This document shows, piece by piece, positions 9,478-17,708 of a stretch of DNA of 23,797 nt. The stretch's first letter is position 1. Each line of letters opens with the position of its first letter. A program made the translations under genes and the position numbers. This stretch comes from Smittium culicis (taxonomy: Eukaryota; Kickxellomycota; Harpellomycetes; Harpellales; Legeriomycetaceae): NCBI GenBank assembly GCA_001970855.1, contig LSSN01000135.1:1-23797 (forward strand), written 5' to 3'. The notes under the pieces are model-generated. The model saw only the letters and a list, made by a program, of their open reading frames with translations, made no database searches and had not been told where the DNA came from.

Positions 9478-9949
9478 TAAGCTCCCCTATTCAATATGTT
9501 TTTTTTTATGCTCATTGTTTTTAGTGGTCAACTTATTGCCAATGCATTTTGAATTGTTTGAGTGTACTGCTAATAATAATCTCCTCTTACCAATTTGTCT
9601 CAAATATAGAATTTATCTTGTAGAATAAATTGAAATCTCATGAAAAAAAATTCGTCGGAAAATGAATAGTGAGAAATTAGTGGCCTAGCAATCTCTAAAT
9701 TAGTATGTACATTTGAAAATATTCAAATTTATTTGCTAATTTAATAATTATAAGTAATAATTAATCCAGAATTTCAGCCAACTATTGTTAATTATTATAA
9801 ACGTGTATCTAGTACCATCTATATATTGACTTTTTAAGTTTAAACTTCAAGTAGATTAGTTGCACGAAAGGCATAAAAATAATAAATTTATTTTTATTTG
9901 ATGGAATACACTTATAAAATATTCAAATTCCTGATATGCAATAATTTTT
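9478..9949. other. Unique A+T-rich spacer
   Basis: About 470 bp between the TM3 pair and the next TM1 copy. No gene, RNA gene or repeat family member is recognised. Confidence 0.4.
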
Positions 9950-10360
9950 GTAACCATCTCACTTACCCAAAAATATTTTTGTATTTCAAATCTACCAAAT
10001 GAGTTTCATAAAAACAATTCAAAGTTGAATTTAACCTTTTCTCGCGCGGTAGACTGTTTTTGATCTACAAAATATAGTCAACTGCATTCATTATAGATAT
10101 AATTCCAAGAAATATATAATTATTCGTTTGTTTAAAAACAGTTGCAAATAATAAAATCACTTATAAATCGCTGGCGAAACAATAAATTCATTTTTTTGAA
10201 AGAGTGTTGAACGGGTTAAGGGTTAATTAAAACAGTTTAATCCGAGGCTATAAGAAATATTTTTTACTTGCATTTTTACAGCGAATAGTAAAGTCACTAT
10301 TAATCATAAATTAATCAATAATTTTATTTTTTCAAAGAGCACTGCTCGGTAAAGGGTTAA
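9950..10360 (-). mobile_element. TM1 element, split by a nested TM1 copy
   Basis: The left arm (from about 9950, GTAACCATCTCAC) and right arm (about 10227–10360: CCGAGGCTATAAGAAATA, TCAAAGAGCACTG, ending AAAGGGTTAA) together give about 219 bp after removing the inner copy, slightly over family length. The left arm is strongly degenerate, so its start is approximate. The right end is clear. Confidence 0.65.
10031..10226 (-). mobile_element. TM1 element nested in an older TM1 copy
   Basis: 196 bp including flanking TTAA. The left end is TTAACCTTTTCTCGCGCGGT followed by AGACTGTTTTTGATC. The right end is AAAGAGTGTTGAACGGG followed by AAGGGTTAA. It is one of the better preserved copies and has no coding capacity. 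Confidence 0.85.
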
Positions 10361-10566
10361 CTAAGCATTGAATTTAGAACAAAATTTATTGGCATATTCT
10401 TATGGTTAGGTATCACCAATGAGTCGAGACTCTTGAGCTTTCTCAATCAATAGTGTTAATTCCAACTATAACTTATAGCTCGCAAATAATTCCTAAACTA
10501 ATAGGTTATTTTCTATAAAATTTTCGCGAGGCCAGTATCTTTACAAATTATCAACTTCAACTGCTA

Positions 10567-10762
10567 TTAACCATTTCCCGTTCAACACTCTTTAAAAAAA
10601 TTAAATTATTGATTAGTTCATGATTTAAAGCAAACATATTATTTGCTGTTAATTTACTTTATACCAATATTTCTTGAAGCCTCAGAATTAAAGTATTTTA
10701 ATTGAGAACTGTTGGCTATATCCGGTGGGTCAAAAATAGTCTACCGATCGGGTAAGGGTTAA
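10567..10762 (+). mobile_element. TM1 element, complete
   Basis: 196 bp including flanking TTAA. It starts TTAACCATTTCCCGTTCAAC with ACTCTTTAAA next, contains ATTTGCTGTTAATTTAC and CTCAGAATTAAAGTATT, and ends GTCTACCGATCGGGTAAGGG plus TTAA. It is a good reference copy for the plus orientation. Confidence 0.9.
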
Positions 10763-10889
10763 CTAGTTCTGGTGATAAGATCTTGTATGTAAAAAAAAGC
10801 AGACTTTAAAATAAATGTTTTTTGCAAATAATTTCTATTTAACCCATTCATGAGAATTTGTCGATTTTATATTAGCGATATATAGACAC

Positions 10890-11087
10890 ATATGGGAGAC
10901 TCTTAGAGTGAGAAGAACTATTTTGACTTTGGAATTTATTTGTTAATTATAATTCGTTGGAATTATTGGCTAAGCTATTAAATGTATTTGATACTATGTT
11001 CTAATTGAATTTAAAGCCTAAATAAAATTATAATCGAAGGAAAATTTTATTAGAGAAAGCCCCGCTGCTCAAAAGAATCTCCCATAA
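10890..11087 (+). mobile_element. TM2 element, complete
   Basis: 198 bp with inverted ends ATATGGGAGACTCTTAGAG and CTCAAAAGAATCTCCCATA. The interior holds TTGGCTAAGCTATTAAATG, found reversed in the copy at 11927–12314. It is non-coding. I use this copy to define TM2 plus orientation. Confidence 0.8.
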
Positions 11088-11207
11088 ATCCAATATAAAT
11101 TGGCCAATCCCGGTTTCATTAATTTTTCGGGTTACTTGACTCGTCAAATAAAAAAATTATTTATAATCAGACAATGAATCAACAGAATCAATTTTTATAA
11201 GACTGCT

Positions 11208-11405
11208 ATTTGGGAGATTATTTAAAGGTGCGGAACCTTTACCATTAAATTTTTCCTACTCATAATAGCTAGTTTTATTTTTCAACCCTATTAGGACACT
11301 GTATCAAATGAATTAAATGATATTTCTAATATATTTATCTAATTTCTTAATCAAATAAAATTTTTAAAGAAAAATAGTTCCGCTCTTCCTAAGAATATGC
11401 CAATT
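11208..11405 (-). mobile_element. TM2 element, degenerate
   Basis: 198 bp from ATTTGGGAGATTATTTAAAG to GCTCTTCCTAAGAATATGCC, reversed relative to the copy at 10890. Shared interior words include GTATCAAATGAATTAAATGA and the inner end bases GCGGAAC/GTTCCGC. Confidence 0.7.
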
Positions 11406-11415
11406 ATGAAAATGT

Positions 11416-11613
11416 TTATCCCTTTCCAATGCGAACGCCATTTACACTAAAGAATCTTTTGATTCGTTTATTATTTCAAATTAGTTACATTATTTGGTAA
11501 GTCTAGTATTAATCCAAAAAAATTCTAAGCCTCGGAATTTAACTATTTTATTGAACTCAGCTAGCTATATTTTAGTATATCAAAATCTGCCTAATTCCCG
11601 GGAAAAGATTTAA
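11416..11613 (+). mobile_element. TM1 element, degenerate
   Basis: About 198 bp, from TTATCCCTTTCC to GGGAAAAGATTTAA. The interior retains TTTTGATTCGTTTATTATTT and AAGCCTCGGAATTTAACTA. It is a decayed copy; the ends were placed by alignment with better copies. Confidence 0.7.
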
Positions 11614-11626
11614 AAAAAAATCTCGG

Positions 11627-11818
11627 TTAGCTCTCACCCGTCCAAAGAACATTGAAAAAACTAATCCAATGATTTATTTCCGATCTATAAGTAGATTTAT
11701 TGTTTGTCGCTTTATCTAAAAAATTCAATACTTTTGTGAAAGCCGGAATTAAATTATAGTTAGCGCTCAGATTGGAAATTGATATGTCAAAAATAGACTA
11801 TCTCGCATGAAAGTTTAA
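11627..11818 (+). mobile_element. TM1 element, degenerate
   Basis: About 192 bp, from TTAGCTCTCACCCGTCCAAA to GTCAAAAATAGACTATCTCG and GAAAGTTTAA. The interior keeps CAATGATTTATTTCCGATCT and GCCGGAATTAAATTA. It is a decayed copy. Confidence 0.7.
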
Positions 11819-11926
11819 TTGCTTATCGATCTCTGTCCATTTACTGGATTTGTTCATTATACAAAAGAAAAAATATATATGCCCTCAATTTACTTTGGAC
11901 TACAGCTAACTTTGATTTAGTCATTT

Positions 11927-12314
11927 ATATGGGAGATTTTATTGAAAGGCGGAATACTTTATACTAAAATTTCCTTGTTTTTAACCCTTTCCCGCTCAAC
12001 ACACTTAAAAAAAACTAATTTATTGATTCGTTTATGATTTACAAGTAAATTTATCATTTGCTGCAATAGTACAATTAGCCAATATTTCTAAAGGTCTCGG
12101 AATTAAAGTATTTTAATTGAACGCTGTTGGCTACACTTGGCAGGTCAAAAACAGTCTACTACCCGTGAAAGGGTTAAATCACATTTTGATTTTAAATTCA
12201 ATTAGAATATATTATCAAATTGATTTGATAGCTTAGCCAATAACTCTACCTTATTACTATTATCAAATAAAATTCCAAAAAAAATAAGCTTGTTTCACTC
12301 TAAAAGTCACATTT
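11927..12314 (-). mobile_element. TM2 element, split by a nested TM1 copy
   Basis: The left arm starts ATATGGGAGATTTTATTG with GGCGGAATACTTTATAC. The right arm (12178–12314) holds AAATTCAATTAGAATATATT and ATAGCTTAGCCAATAA and ends near TTTCACTCTAAAAGTCACAT. After removing the TM1 insertion, about 195 bp remain, the family length. The interior matches the reverse complement of the copy at 10890. Confidence 0.8.
11981..12177 (+). mobile_element. TM1 element nested in a TM2 element
   Basis: 197 bp including TTAA on both sides. It begins TTAACCCTTTCCCGCTCAAC and ends CAGTCTACTACCCGTGAAAG plus GGTTAA. It is among the best preserved copies. The TM2 sequence resumes directly after the second TTAA, so the target was TTAA. 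Confidence 0.9.
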
Positions 12315-12396
12315 AAATATTTATAAAAATACTCTTAGTCTAGCTAGAAGCGATATCCAAATGTCGGAATTTCAAACGCGTATCCAATGTGCAATC

Positions 12397-12426
<30 letters not shown>
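12397..12426. repeat. Hexanucleotide microsatellite (TTATCA)5
   Basis: Four exact TTATCA units and a fifth reading TTATTA. It is a simple tandem repeat in spacer DNA with no apparent gene context. Confidence 0.9.
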
Positions 12427-12427
<1 letters not shown>

Positions 12428-12516
12428 AAACTATAATTACTTTAATTTAGGTTAAAATGAACCTTTTGTCTCACTCAACACAGTTAAGGGTTCCAAATTT
12501 TGTAATTTTTATTTTC

Positions 12517-12850
12517 TTAACCTATTCCAAGATGGTATGCTGTTTTACCTATCAAATTTACCCAACTATATTCAATAAAAATAGTCTATACTTTGAAACA
12601 AATCCAATATTATCTTAATTAACAGTAGAAGCAAATGAAAAAAATTTTTAAAGTAATAAATTACGGCGGAGGGGGGTCGGTAAAAAAAATTTTTTCTAAT
12701 ATTTTTTTTTACTTTTTAAATATTTTTTAATAGGTTTTAGTGTACTTTTTAATTATATTTAATAAACTCTCTGAGACAAAAAAAAAAAAAAAAAGTAGTA
12801 AATTAACCAATAAATTCATTTTTTTAAAACTCGTTGGTGCAAAAATAGAT
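12517..12850 (-). mobile_element. TM1 element interrupted by a poly(A)-tailed insertion
   Basis: A degenerate minus-oriented TM1 copy starting TTAACCTATTCC, with interior AAGCAAATGAAAAA and, past the insertion, CCAATAAATTCATTTTTTTA and CTCGTTGGTGC. Removing the insert and one target duplicate leaves about 192 bp, matching the family. The right end is decayed and approximate. Confidence 0.65.
12664..12791 (+). mobile_element. Retroposed fragment with poly(A) tail and target duplication
   Basis: The insert starts with a G+C-rich CGGCGGAGGGGGGTCGG, has AATAAA at 12761–12766, and runs into 17 A from 12778. Direct repeats AAAGTAATAAATTA (12650–12663) and AAAGTAGTAAATTA (12792–12805) flank it, with 13 of 14 bases identical. 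A 3' A tail preceded by AATAAA and bounded by a target duplication is the signature of target-primed reverse transcription (a 5'-truncated LINE, a SINE or a retrocopied RNA). The source RNA is not recognised. The flanks are A+T-rich, so chance resemblance is possible, but the fit with the interrupted TM1 copy supports it. Confidence 0.6.
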
Positions 12851-12955
12851 ATAAAACTATCATGGATCTTAATTTAAAAATTGCAATAATATCATATCTC
12901 TTTTTAATATATTTGAGCGTATAACATCACTCCTATAGATGACAGTAAAATTTTT

Positions 12956-13152
12956 TTAACCCTTTAACTCGCGGTAGACCATTTATGATCTAAAAATACA
13001 GCCAACAGCTTTCAATTAAATTACTTTAATTCCGAGTCTTTAAGAGATATTAGTTTTAACTTTTGAATGTTACAAATAGTAAACTACATTAATAATCATA
13101 TACGAATCAATAATTCCGTTTTTTCAAAGGGTGTTGGACAGGGAAAGTTTAA
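12956..13152 (-). mobile_element. TM1 element, complete
   Basis: 197 bp including TTAA ends. The left end is TTAACCCTTTAACTCGCGGT and the right end GGGTGTTGGACAGGGAAAGT plus TTAA. The interior has AATTCCGAGTCTTTAAGAGA. Confidence 0.85.
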
Positions 13153-13340
13153 CCGCTTACTAATGATTTATTTCAAAGATTCTGCCGAATATCGCCAAAT
13201 AATGCTAAGCTAATTTGGAAACTCGATTAGTAATTCACAAATTATAACTTTTTTTCAAGTCAAACCCTCTGGAATTGTTCAACTTTCAGCAGGAAATTCT
13301 GTAAAAAACTATTTTTTTTATCCAAACTTAAAAAGATTTA

Positions 13341-13536
13341 TTATCATTTTCACGAGCGGTAGACTTTTTTTGATCTTGAAATACAGCCAAATGCGTTTAA
13401 AGGTTATGATTTAATTCCGAGGTGCTAAAAAATATTGGTACATTTAAGAACATCAACTAATAAAAATTATAATTATAAATAATAAACGAATCATTAATTT
13501 ACTTTTTTTAAAGATTGTTGGAGAGGAAAGCATTAA
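13341..13536 (-). mobile_element. TM1 element, complete; shares its right TTAA with the next copy
   Basis: 196 bp from TTATCATTTTCACGAGCGGT to GATTGTTGGAGAGGAAAGCA and TTAA. The interior has TTTAATTCCGAGGTGCTAAA. Its terminal TTAA (13533–13536) is also the first TTAA of the following element. Confidence 0.85.
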
Positions 13537-13979
13537 CCCTTTCAAGGGCGGTTTGCTTTTTTCATACTACCAAATTATTGCAAGCAGATGAAAAGCTTAT
13601 GAATCAATATAGTATATTAATTTTTTATTGGCTTTTTATGTCAATGCGTCCAATAACAAATGAAATTAAATAGATATATGGGAGATTCTGAAAGAAGAGC
13701 ACTTAGTTGCAATTTAATGTTATTGGCCTGTATAATCACTTTTTGTAAGTATTATTGGCGGAGCAAAAAAGGCGTTTTGATTTTTCTATTTCCTCGATTC
13801 AATATATACTGTTTTTATTTGCTAAAAAAGTAAACTATTCTACTCATTGGTCTTTTTTTTTATGCGATTTTATACACTGAAACTCTTTACACTATAAAAT
13901 GACCTCTTCATAAAGAATCACCCATATGCTTTTATTAATTTTAAATAAGTTTAAGAGTGTTGGTCCCGTAAAGGGTTAA
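13533..13979 (-). mobile_element. TM1 element split by a TM3 element
   Basis: The left end is TTAACCCTTTCAAGGGCGGT and the right end AAGAGTGTTGGTCCCGTAAA plus GGGTTAA. Subtracting about 250 bp of TM3 leaves about 197 bp. The left arm interior is poorly conserved, so this reading rests mainly on the two ends and on the length. Confidence 0.65.
13676..13927 (+). mobile_element. TM3 element nested in a TM1 element
   Basis: 252 bp from ATATGGGAGATTCTGAAAG to CATAAAGAATCACCCATAT. It shares TTTATGCGATTTTATACACT and TTTTGATTTTTCTATTTC with the copy at 8972. It is non-coding. The outermost bases form a palindrome, so a TA target duplication is possible but not provable here. Confidence 0.8.
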
Positions 13980-14015
13980 CCCTTTCCCGCTAAGAACTTT
14001 TTAAAAATTTAATTT
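13976..14015 (+). mobile_element. TM1 left-end fragment
   Basis: TTAACCCTTTCCCGCTAAGA and TTTTTAAAAATTTAAT match a plus-oriented TM1 start, then break at the TM2 element. It shares its TTAA with the preceding copy. The matching right end may be the fragment at 14620–14668. Confidence 0.65.
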
Positions 14016-14212
14016 ATATGGGATATTTTTAGGGGAAGCGGAAATCATTTTCTTAGAAATTATATTTGCTTATGCGAATTGGGTTAATCTATTGGTTGTA
14101 TAAGTTAAGCCATTCGATGATTTTTTCTAATATGGTCTAAAATAAAAACGACAACTATAAGCAGGATAAGCTTACAAGGAAAAGTTACACTCCTCGAAAT
14201 AATCCCCCATAT
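14016..14212. mobile_element. TM2 element, complete
   Basis: 197 bp between ATATGGGATATTTTTAGGGG and CTCGAAATAATCCCCCATAT. It is closest to the copy at 16123–16320 (AGCGGAAATCATTTTC; TAAGCCATTC). The two seem to form a TM2 subgroup. It is non-coding. Confidence 0.8.
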
Positions 14213-14217
14213 ATTAT

Positions 14218-14414
14218 TTAGTCCTTTCCCGTGCGGTAGACTGTTTTTGATCTACAAAAAATAACCAGCTGAATATGATAAAAATAATTTAGCTCCGAGA
14301 TTATAAATGATATTGGTATACTATAGTTAAACAGCAAATAATAGATTTCATTATTCACTATAAACGAATCATAATTTTAGTTTTTTAAAATAGCGTTGAA
14401 CAGAAAAGGGTTAA
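14218..14414 (-). mobile_element. TM1 element, complete
   Basis: 197 bp from TTAGTCCTTTCCCGTGCGGT to AGCGTTGAACAGAAAAGGG and TTAA. The interior has GACTGTTTTTGATCTAC and AGCTCCGAGATTATAAATGA. It shares the TTAA at 14411–14414 with the next copy, giving a back-to-back pair. Confidence 0.85.
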
Positions 14415-14607
14415 CTCTTTCCCATCCAAACCTCTTTAAAAAAACTAAATTATTGATTCGTTTATGATTTTAAAATAAATTTATTATTATCTGTTAAATC
14501 ACAATAAACCAGTATATTAACGAATCTTGGAATTAAAGTATATTATTTAAAATCTATTGGCTAAGATTTGTAGGTCAAAAACAATCTACCGTACGTGAAA
14601 GAGTTAA
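14411..14607 (+). mobile_element. TM1 element, complete
   Basis: 197 bp from TTAACTCTTTCCCATCCAAA to CAATCTACCGTACGTGAAAG and AGTTAA. The interior has TTATTGATTCGTTTATGATT. It abuts the reversed copy on its left through one shared TTAA. Confidence 0.85.
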
Positions 14608-14619
14608 TCAAATACAGTT

Positions 14620-14668
14620 TGCTAGACTTGATAGCTCAAAAACAATCTACCGCGCCGGAAAGATTTAA
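14620..14668 (+). mobile_element. TM1 right-end fragment
   Basis: AGCTCAAAAACAATCTACCG and CGCCGGAAAGATTTAA match only the last 50 or so bases of a plus-oriented TM1. The rest is missing or lies left of the inserted neighbours. Confidence 0.65.
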
Positions 14669-14693
14669 AACAAATTTTTATTTATTATTTCTT

Positions 14694-15081
14694 CTAACCC
14701 TTTACCATCCAAAAATCTTTAAAAGGTTTAATTTAATAATTCGTTTATGTATTTTAACCCTTTCACGGGCAGTAGACTATTTTCGACCCACCAGTTATAA
14801 CCTACAGCGCTCAATAAAAATACTTTAATTCTGAGATTTGGATAGTTGTTGGTGTATTGTAAAATAACGGCAAGTAATATGCTTGCTTATAAATCATGAA
14901 CGAATATATAAATTTATTTTTAAAGAGTGTTGGAAGGGAAAGGGTTAAGCAAGTTTAATAATTTCTACTATATTGAAATATACTAATATTTCTTAAGGCC
15001 TCGAAATTAATCTATTTTCATTGAACGTGGTAGGTTTTATTTGGTGGCCCAGTTTTAGCCAACCACCTAGGAAAGTGTTAA
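14694..15081 (+). mobile_element. TM1 element, split by a nested TM1 copy
   Basis: The left arm (14694–14757) begins CTAACCCTTTACCATCC. The right arm (from 14949) has AATATTTCTTAAGGCCTCGA and ends AGGAAAGTGTTAA. Without the nested copy it is about 197 bp. The insertion point corresponds to a TTAA present in the intact copy at 10567–10762 (ATGATTTAAAGCAAACA), a direct before-and-after comparison. Confidence 0.85.
14754..14948 (-). mobile_element. TM1 element nested in an older TM1 copy
   Basis: 195 bp including TTAA on each side. The left end is TTAACCCTTTCACGGGCAGT and the right end AGTGTTGGAAGGGAAAGGG plus TTAA. It is well preserved and probably one of the younger insertions. Confidence 0.9.
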
Positions 15082-15347
15082 ATGCATCAAAAATGAGCGA
15101 AAATCGAAATGCACATAGTTTATTGTAATACAATTTACTTTTTTTCCCCGAGATTTTCCAAATACCCAGAAAAATTAATAGCGATACAATAAGCATTGAA
15201 ATCTCATTTATAGTTCTTTTTATGAGTAAATATAAATATGAGCATTTTCATAAGCTTTATTTACTCAAACCTTATCCAAGTAGAATATTGCTTATGGTCA
15301 ACCAGGAATAAACGGTTGTTATCTATAAAGCTAAATTAGCTTTATGA

Positions 15348-15524
15348 TTAATTATCCATCTCAATCCAAGATCTCACTAAAAAATTAATCTATTGATATT
15401 AAAATGATTTATCAGTAATTTTATTATTTGATGCTTCAATAAAAAAAATTTTTTTTTTTGTGATTCTCAGAATTATACTATTTTTATAGAAAGCAGTTGA
15501 TTTTTTTTGATAGATAAGTGTTAA
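15348..15524 (+). mobile_element. TM1 element, degenerate and shortened
   Basis: It starts TTAATTATCCATCTCAATCC and keeps TCTATTGATATTAAAATGAT, ATTTTATTATTTGATGCTTC and TCTCAGAATTATACTATTTT. The right end is eroded (GATAGATAAGTGTTAA). It is about 20 bp shorter than the family norm. It is an old copy with approximate limits. Confidence 0.6.
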
Positions 15525-16122
15525 TTTACTTTTATGAAAATATTAGACAATCATATAATTGGAATATATTAGAAAATAAAAACACACCTTAAAATTAGCT
15601 GCGATCCAAAAAAAATAAAAATAAAAATAAAACAAAATAATATTTTCTCAAGTCCTGGCTTTTCCAAGTTTCAAATGCAATTTTTATGCATTTAAATTGT
15701 ATTAAATTGTTGCTAAATTTTTAATTATATATCTAATATTCTTCGATCATAATAAAATCCCATCTTATAGTTATTTATGATCATGTCACATTTAAAAAAA
15801 ATCGATTCCAGATCTTAATCAAAATTGAAGTGCAAACCTCTCGTTGATGAAAATGTTATTATATTAAACTGATTATTACAATTTAAATTTACAGTAGAAT
15901 AACAGGTATATTTTTTTGTAGTGAAATCCCCCAATTTTGTACATAGCCTTGAAAAATACTTATTAATATTACATTTATGCGGCTATTTTTGTAAACCAAA
16001 ATTTTTATTCTTTTTAAAGAGTACAATATAATATTAGTTCTTATATAATAATTGGTTTTTATTATTATCTTTTTACTCTAATGATTATTAATAAGTTAGA
16101 GGATATATTGAATCTAATATTT
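15525..16122. other. A+T-rich spacer
   Basis: About 600 bp with AAAATAAAAATAAAA-type simple sequence near 15606–15640. No gene or repeat family member is recognised. Confidence 0.4.
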
Positions 16123-16320
16123 ATATGTGAGTTACTCTTAGGAAAAGTAGAAATCATTTTCACTAAAATATTATTTGCTAATATTATATAGGATAAGCTA
16201 TTAGTTGTATCAGATAAGCCATTCAATGATAAATCCTAATCAAATAAAAAATAAATGAAAATATGATAGGTAGGGGAAATTGCTAGTAAAAGTTTTTCTC
16301 GTCAAAACAATCTCCCGTAT
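16123..16320. mobile_element. TM2 element, complete
   Basis: 198 bp from ATATGTGAGTTACTCTTAGG to CTCGTCAAAACAATCTCCCG and TAT. It is close to the copy at 14016 (GTAGAAATCATTTTC; GATAAGCCATTC). It is the right border of the dense transposon cluster. Confidence 0.75.
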
Positions 16321-17572
16321 ATTTAGAAGAGTCAGCTGCAACGGCCAAATTCTTGTCTTCATTTAAACGTATGCTCATACGGCTCAAATTTATATTGGAT
16401 GTTTATTTTGGTTATAGATTGATTTATATTCATTAAAAAAAATCAAGAGTTTAAAAATTTATATAAAAAATTCATTTTATTATTGAATGTGTTAATTTTA
16501 CTAATACTAATTTGACAAAAAAAAAAGAAATATATTCAATGAAATGCTAAATTTTTCTTTATATTCTTGCTTTTATTTTTTTATTGACTTTTATATTTCT
16601 TTGATCAAGTTTATTTCGCCTTTTTTTGCAGTTTTTGTACTTTTCTGATTCCATGTAAAATTTTATGGCATGGTTTTTGCTAAGTTATTATTATAAATTT
16701 AATTTGATTTTGTAAATAATTATTTTATTTAACTAACCTGTCAAATTTAGTTTAATTTCATTATAACTCTCATTAAAAATTTTTATGTAACTATCTTTGA
16801 TCATTAAATTTTATTTTTAAAGTATGATTTTCAGAAAATAATATAATAATAATAAGTATAGTGTCGGTTAGCGAAGATAATTATTTGACTTGTTATACAC
16901 TTCCACGAATATATATGAAGCAACTTTTTTACTTAACTATTTTCTATACATTGAAATATTTAAAGTATGCTTTACTATTATTATCAATTCAAATAATGAT
17001 AATCAATTGCGAAATTAAAAACGGGTATGGAATATTTTTATTGTCAGTAAATAATATCTTACATTTTAAGTAACTAAAAAAACTAAAAAATTTAACTTGT
17101 AAATATTGATTCCTGTGAAAATATCGAAAAAATTTTTTACTATATTTTATAGTAATAAAACGCGTTAAACCATTACATACACATAACTCTTTCGTAGGAT
17201 ATTGACTTTTTTCATTTTTTATGCCTAAAAAATTTTTATTTTATTAATTTATTTATAGGATACTTAAATACTGGTATACAGAAGTTTATATCAAAAAAAT
17301 GTGTACAAAAAATTTTTTCCAGGAAAATGAAAAATTATTTAGTATGTTATAAGAATTTTTTTTATAAGTTGACAAGATTTCATTTAGAATTAAATTTTAG
17401 CGATTTAATAAGAAATATTGCTGAAATTTAATATAGATAGTTGAAAATATATAAAAATATAATCACTTGAAAAATAATCAAGTAATAATTTTAATGAGAA
17501 ATATTATAAGTTTTTATTTTATTTGCTAAGCTTGGTTCTGAAAATTATTTTTTATATCCGGCAACCACTAAT
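16321..17572. other. Very A+T-rich gene-free region
   Basis: No coding region, RNA gene or family repeat is supported. Short frames here translate to Leu/Ile/Phe/Asn/Lys-rich chance peptides, as expected from base composition. Confidence 0.5.
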
Positions 17573-17708
17573 ATAAATTATTAAATACTAGGACGTCAAA
17601 AAAAATAAATTATTAAATACTAGGATGTCAAAAAAAATAAATTATTAAATACTAGGATGTCAAAAAAAATAAATTGTTAAATACTAGGACGTCAAAAAAA
17701 ATAAAAAA
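17573..17708. repeat. 32-bp tandem repeat, four units
   Basis: The units begin at 17581, 17613, 17645 and 17677, with a partial lead-in at 17573. Each contains TTAAATACTAGGAYGTCAAA followed by an A-rich spacer and TAAATTR. Units 1 and 4 read GGACGTC and units 2 and 3 GGATGTC, a C-to-T change at the only CpG. There are no unique spacers, so it is not a CRISPR array. Confidence 0.95.

Noticed and set aside
12456..12490. Possible TM1 plus-strand start (CTCACTCAACACAGTTAA)
   Set aside because: A short, partial match with no following interior. Too little to list as an element.
8684..15081. TTAACCC/GGGTTAA words as interstitial telomere repeats
   Set aside because: They occur singly at element ends in inverted pairs about 197 bp apart, not as tandem arrays.
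8552..15524. TM1 as a PIF/Harbinger element (TAA/TTA duplications)
   Set aside because: Not fully excluded, but the nested copies show the complete four-base TTAA on both sides with CCC/GGG tips, which fits piggyBac better.
16861..17073. 70-codon plus-strand frame
   Set aside because: Composition-driven (Leu/Ile/Tyr/Asn), does not begin at an ATG (GTG at 16861), no domain.
17573..17708. Possible CRISPR-like array
   Set aside because: The repeats are directly tandem with no unique spacers, and the window is eukaryotic.
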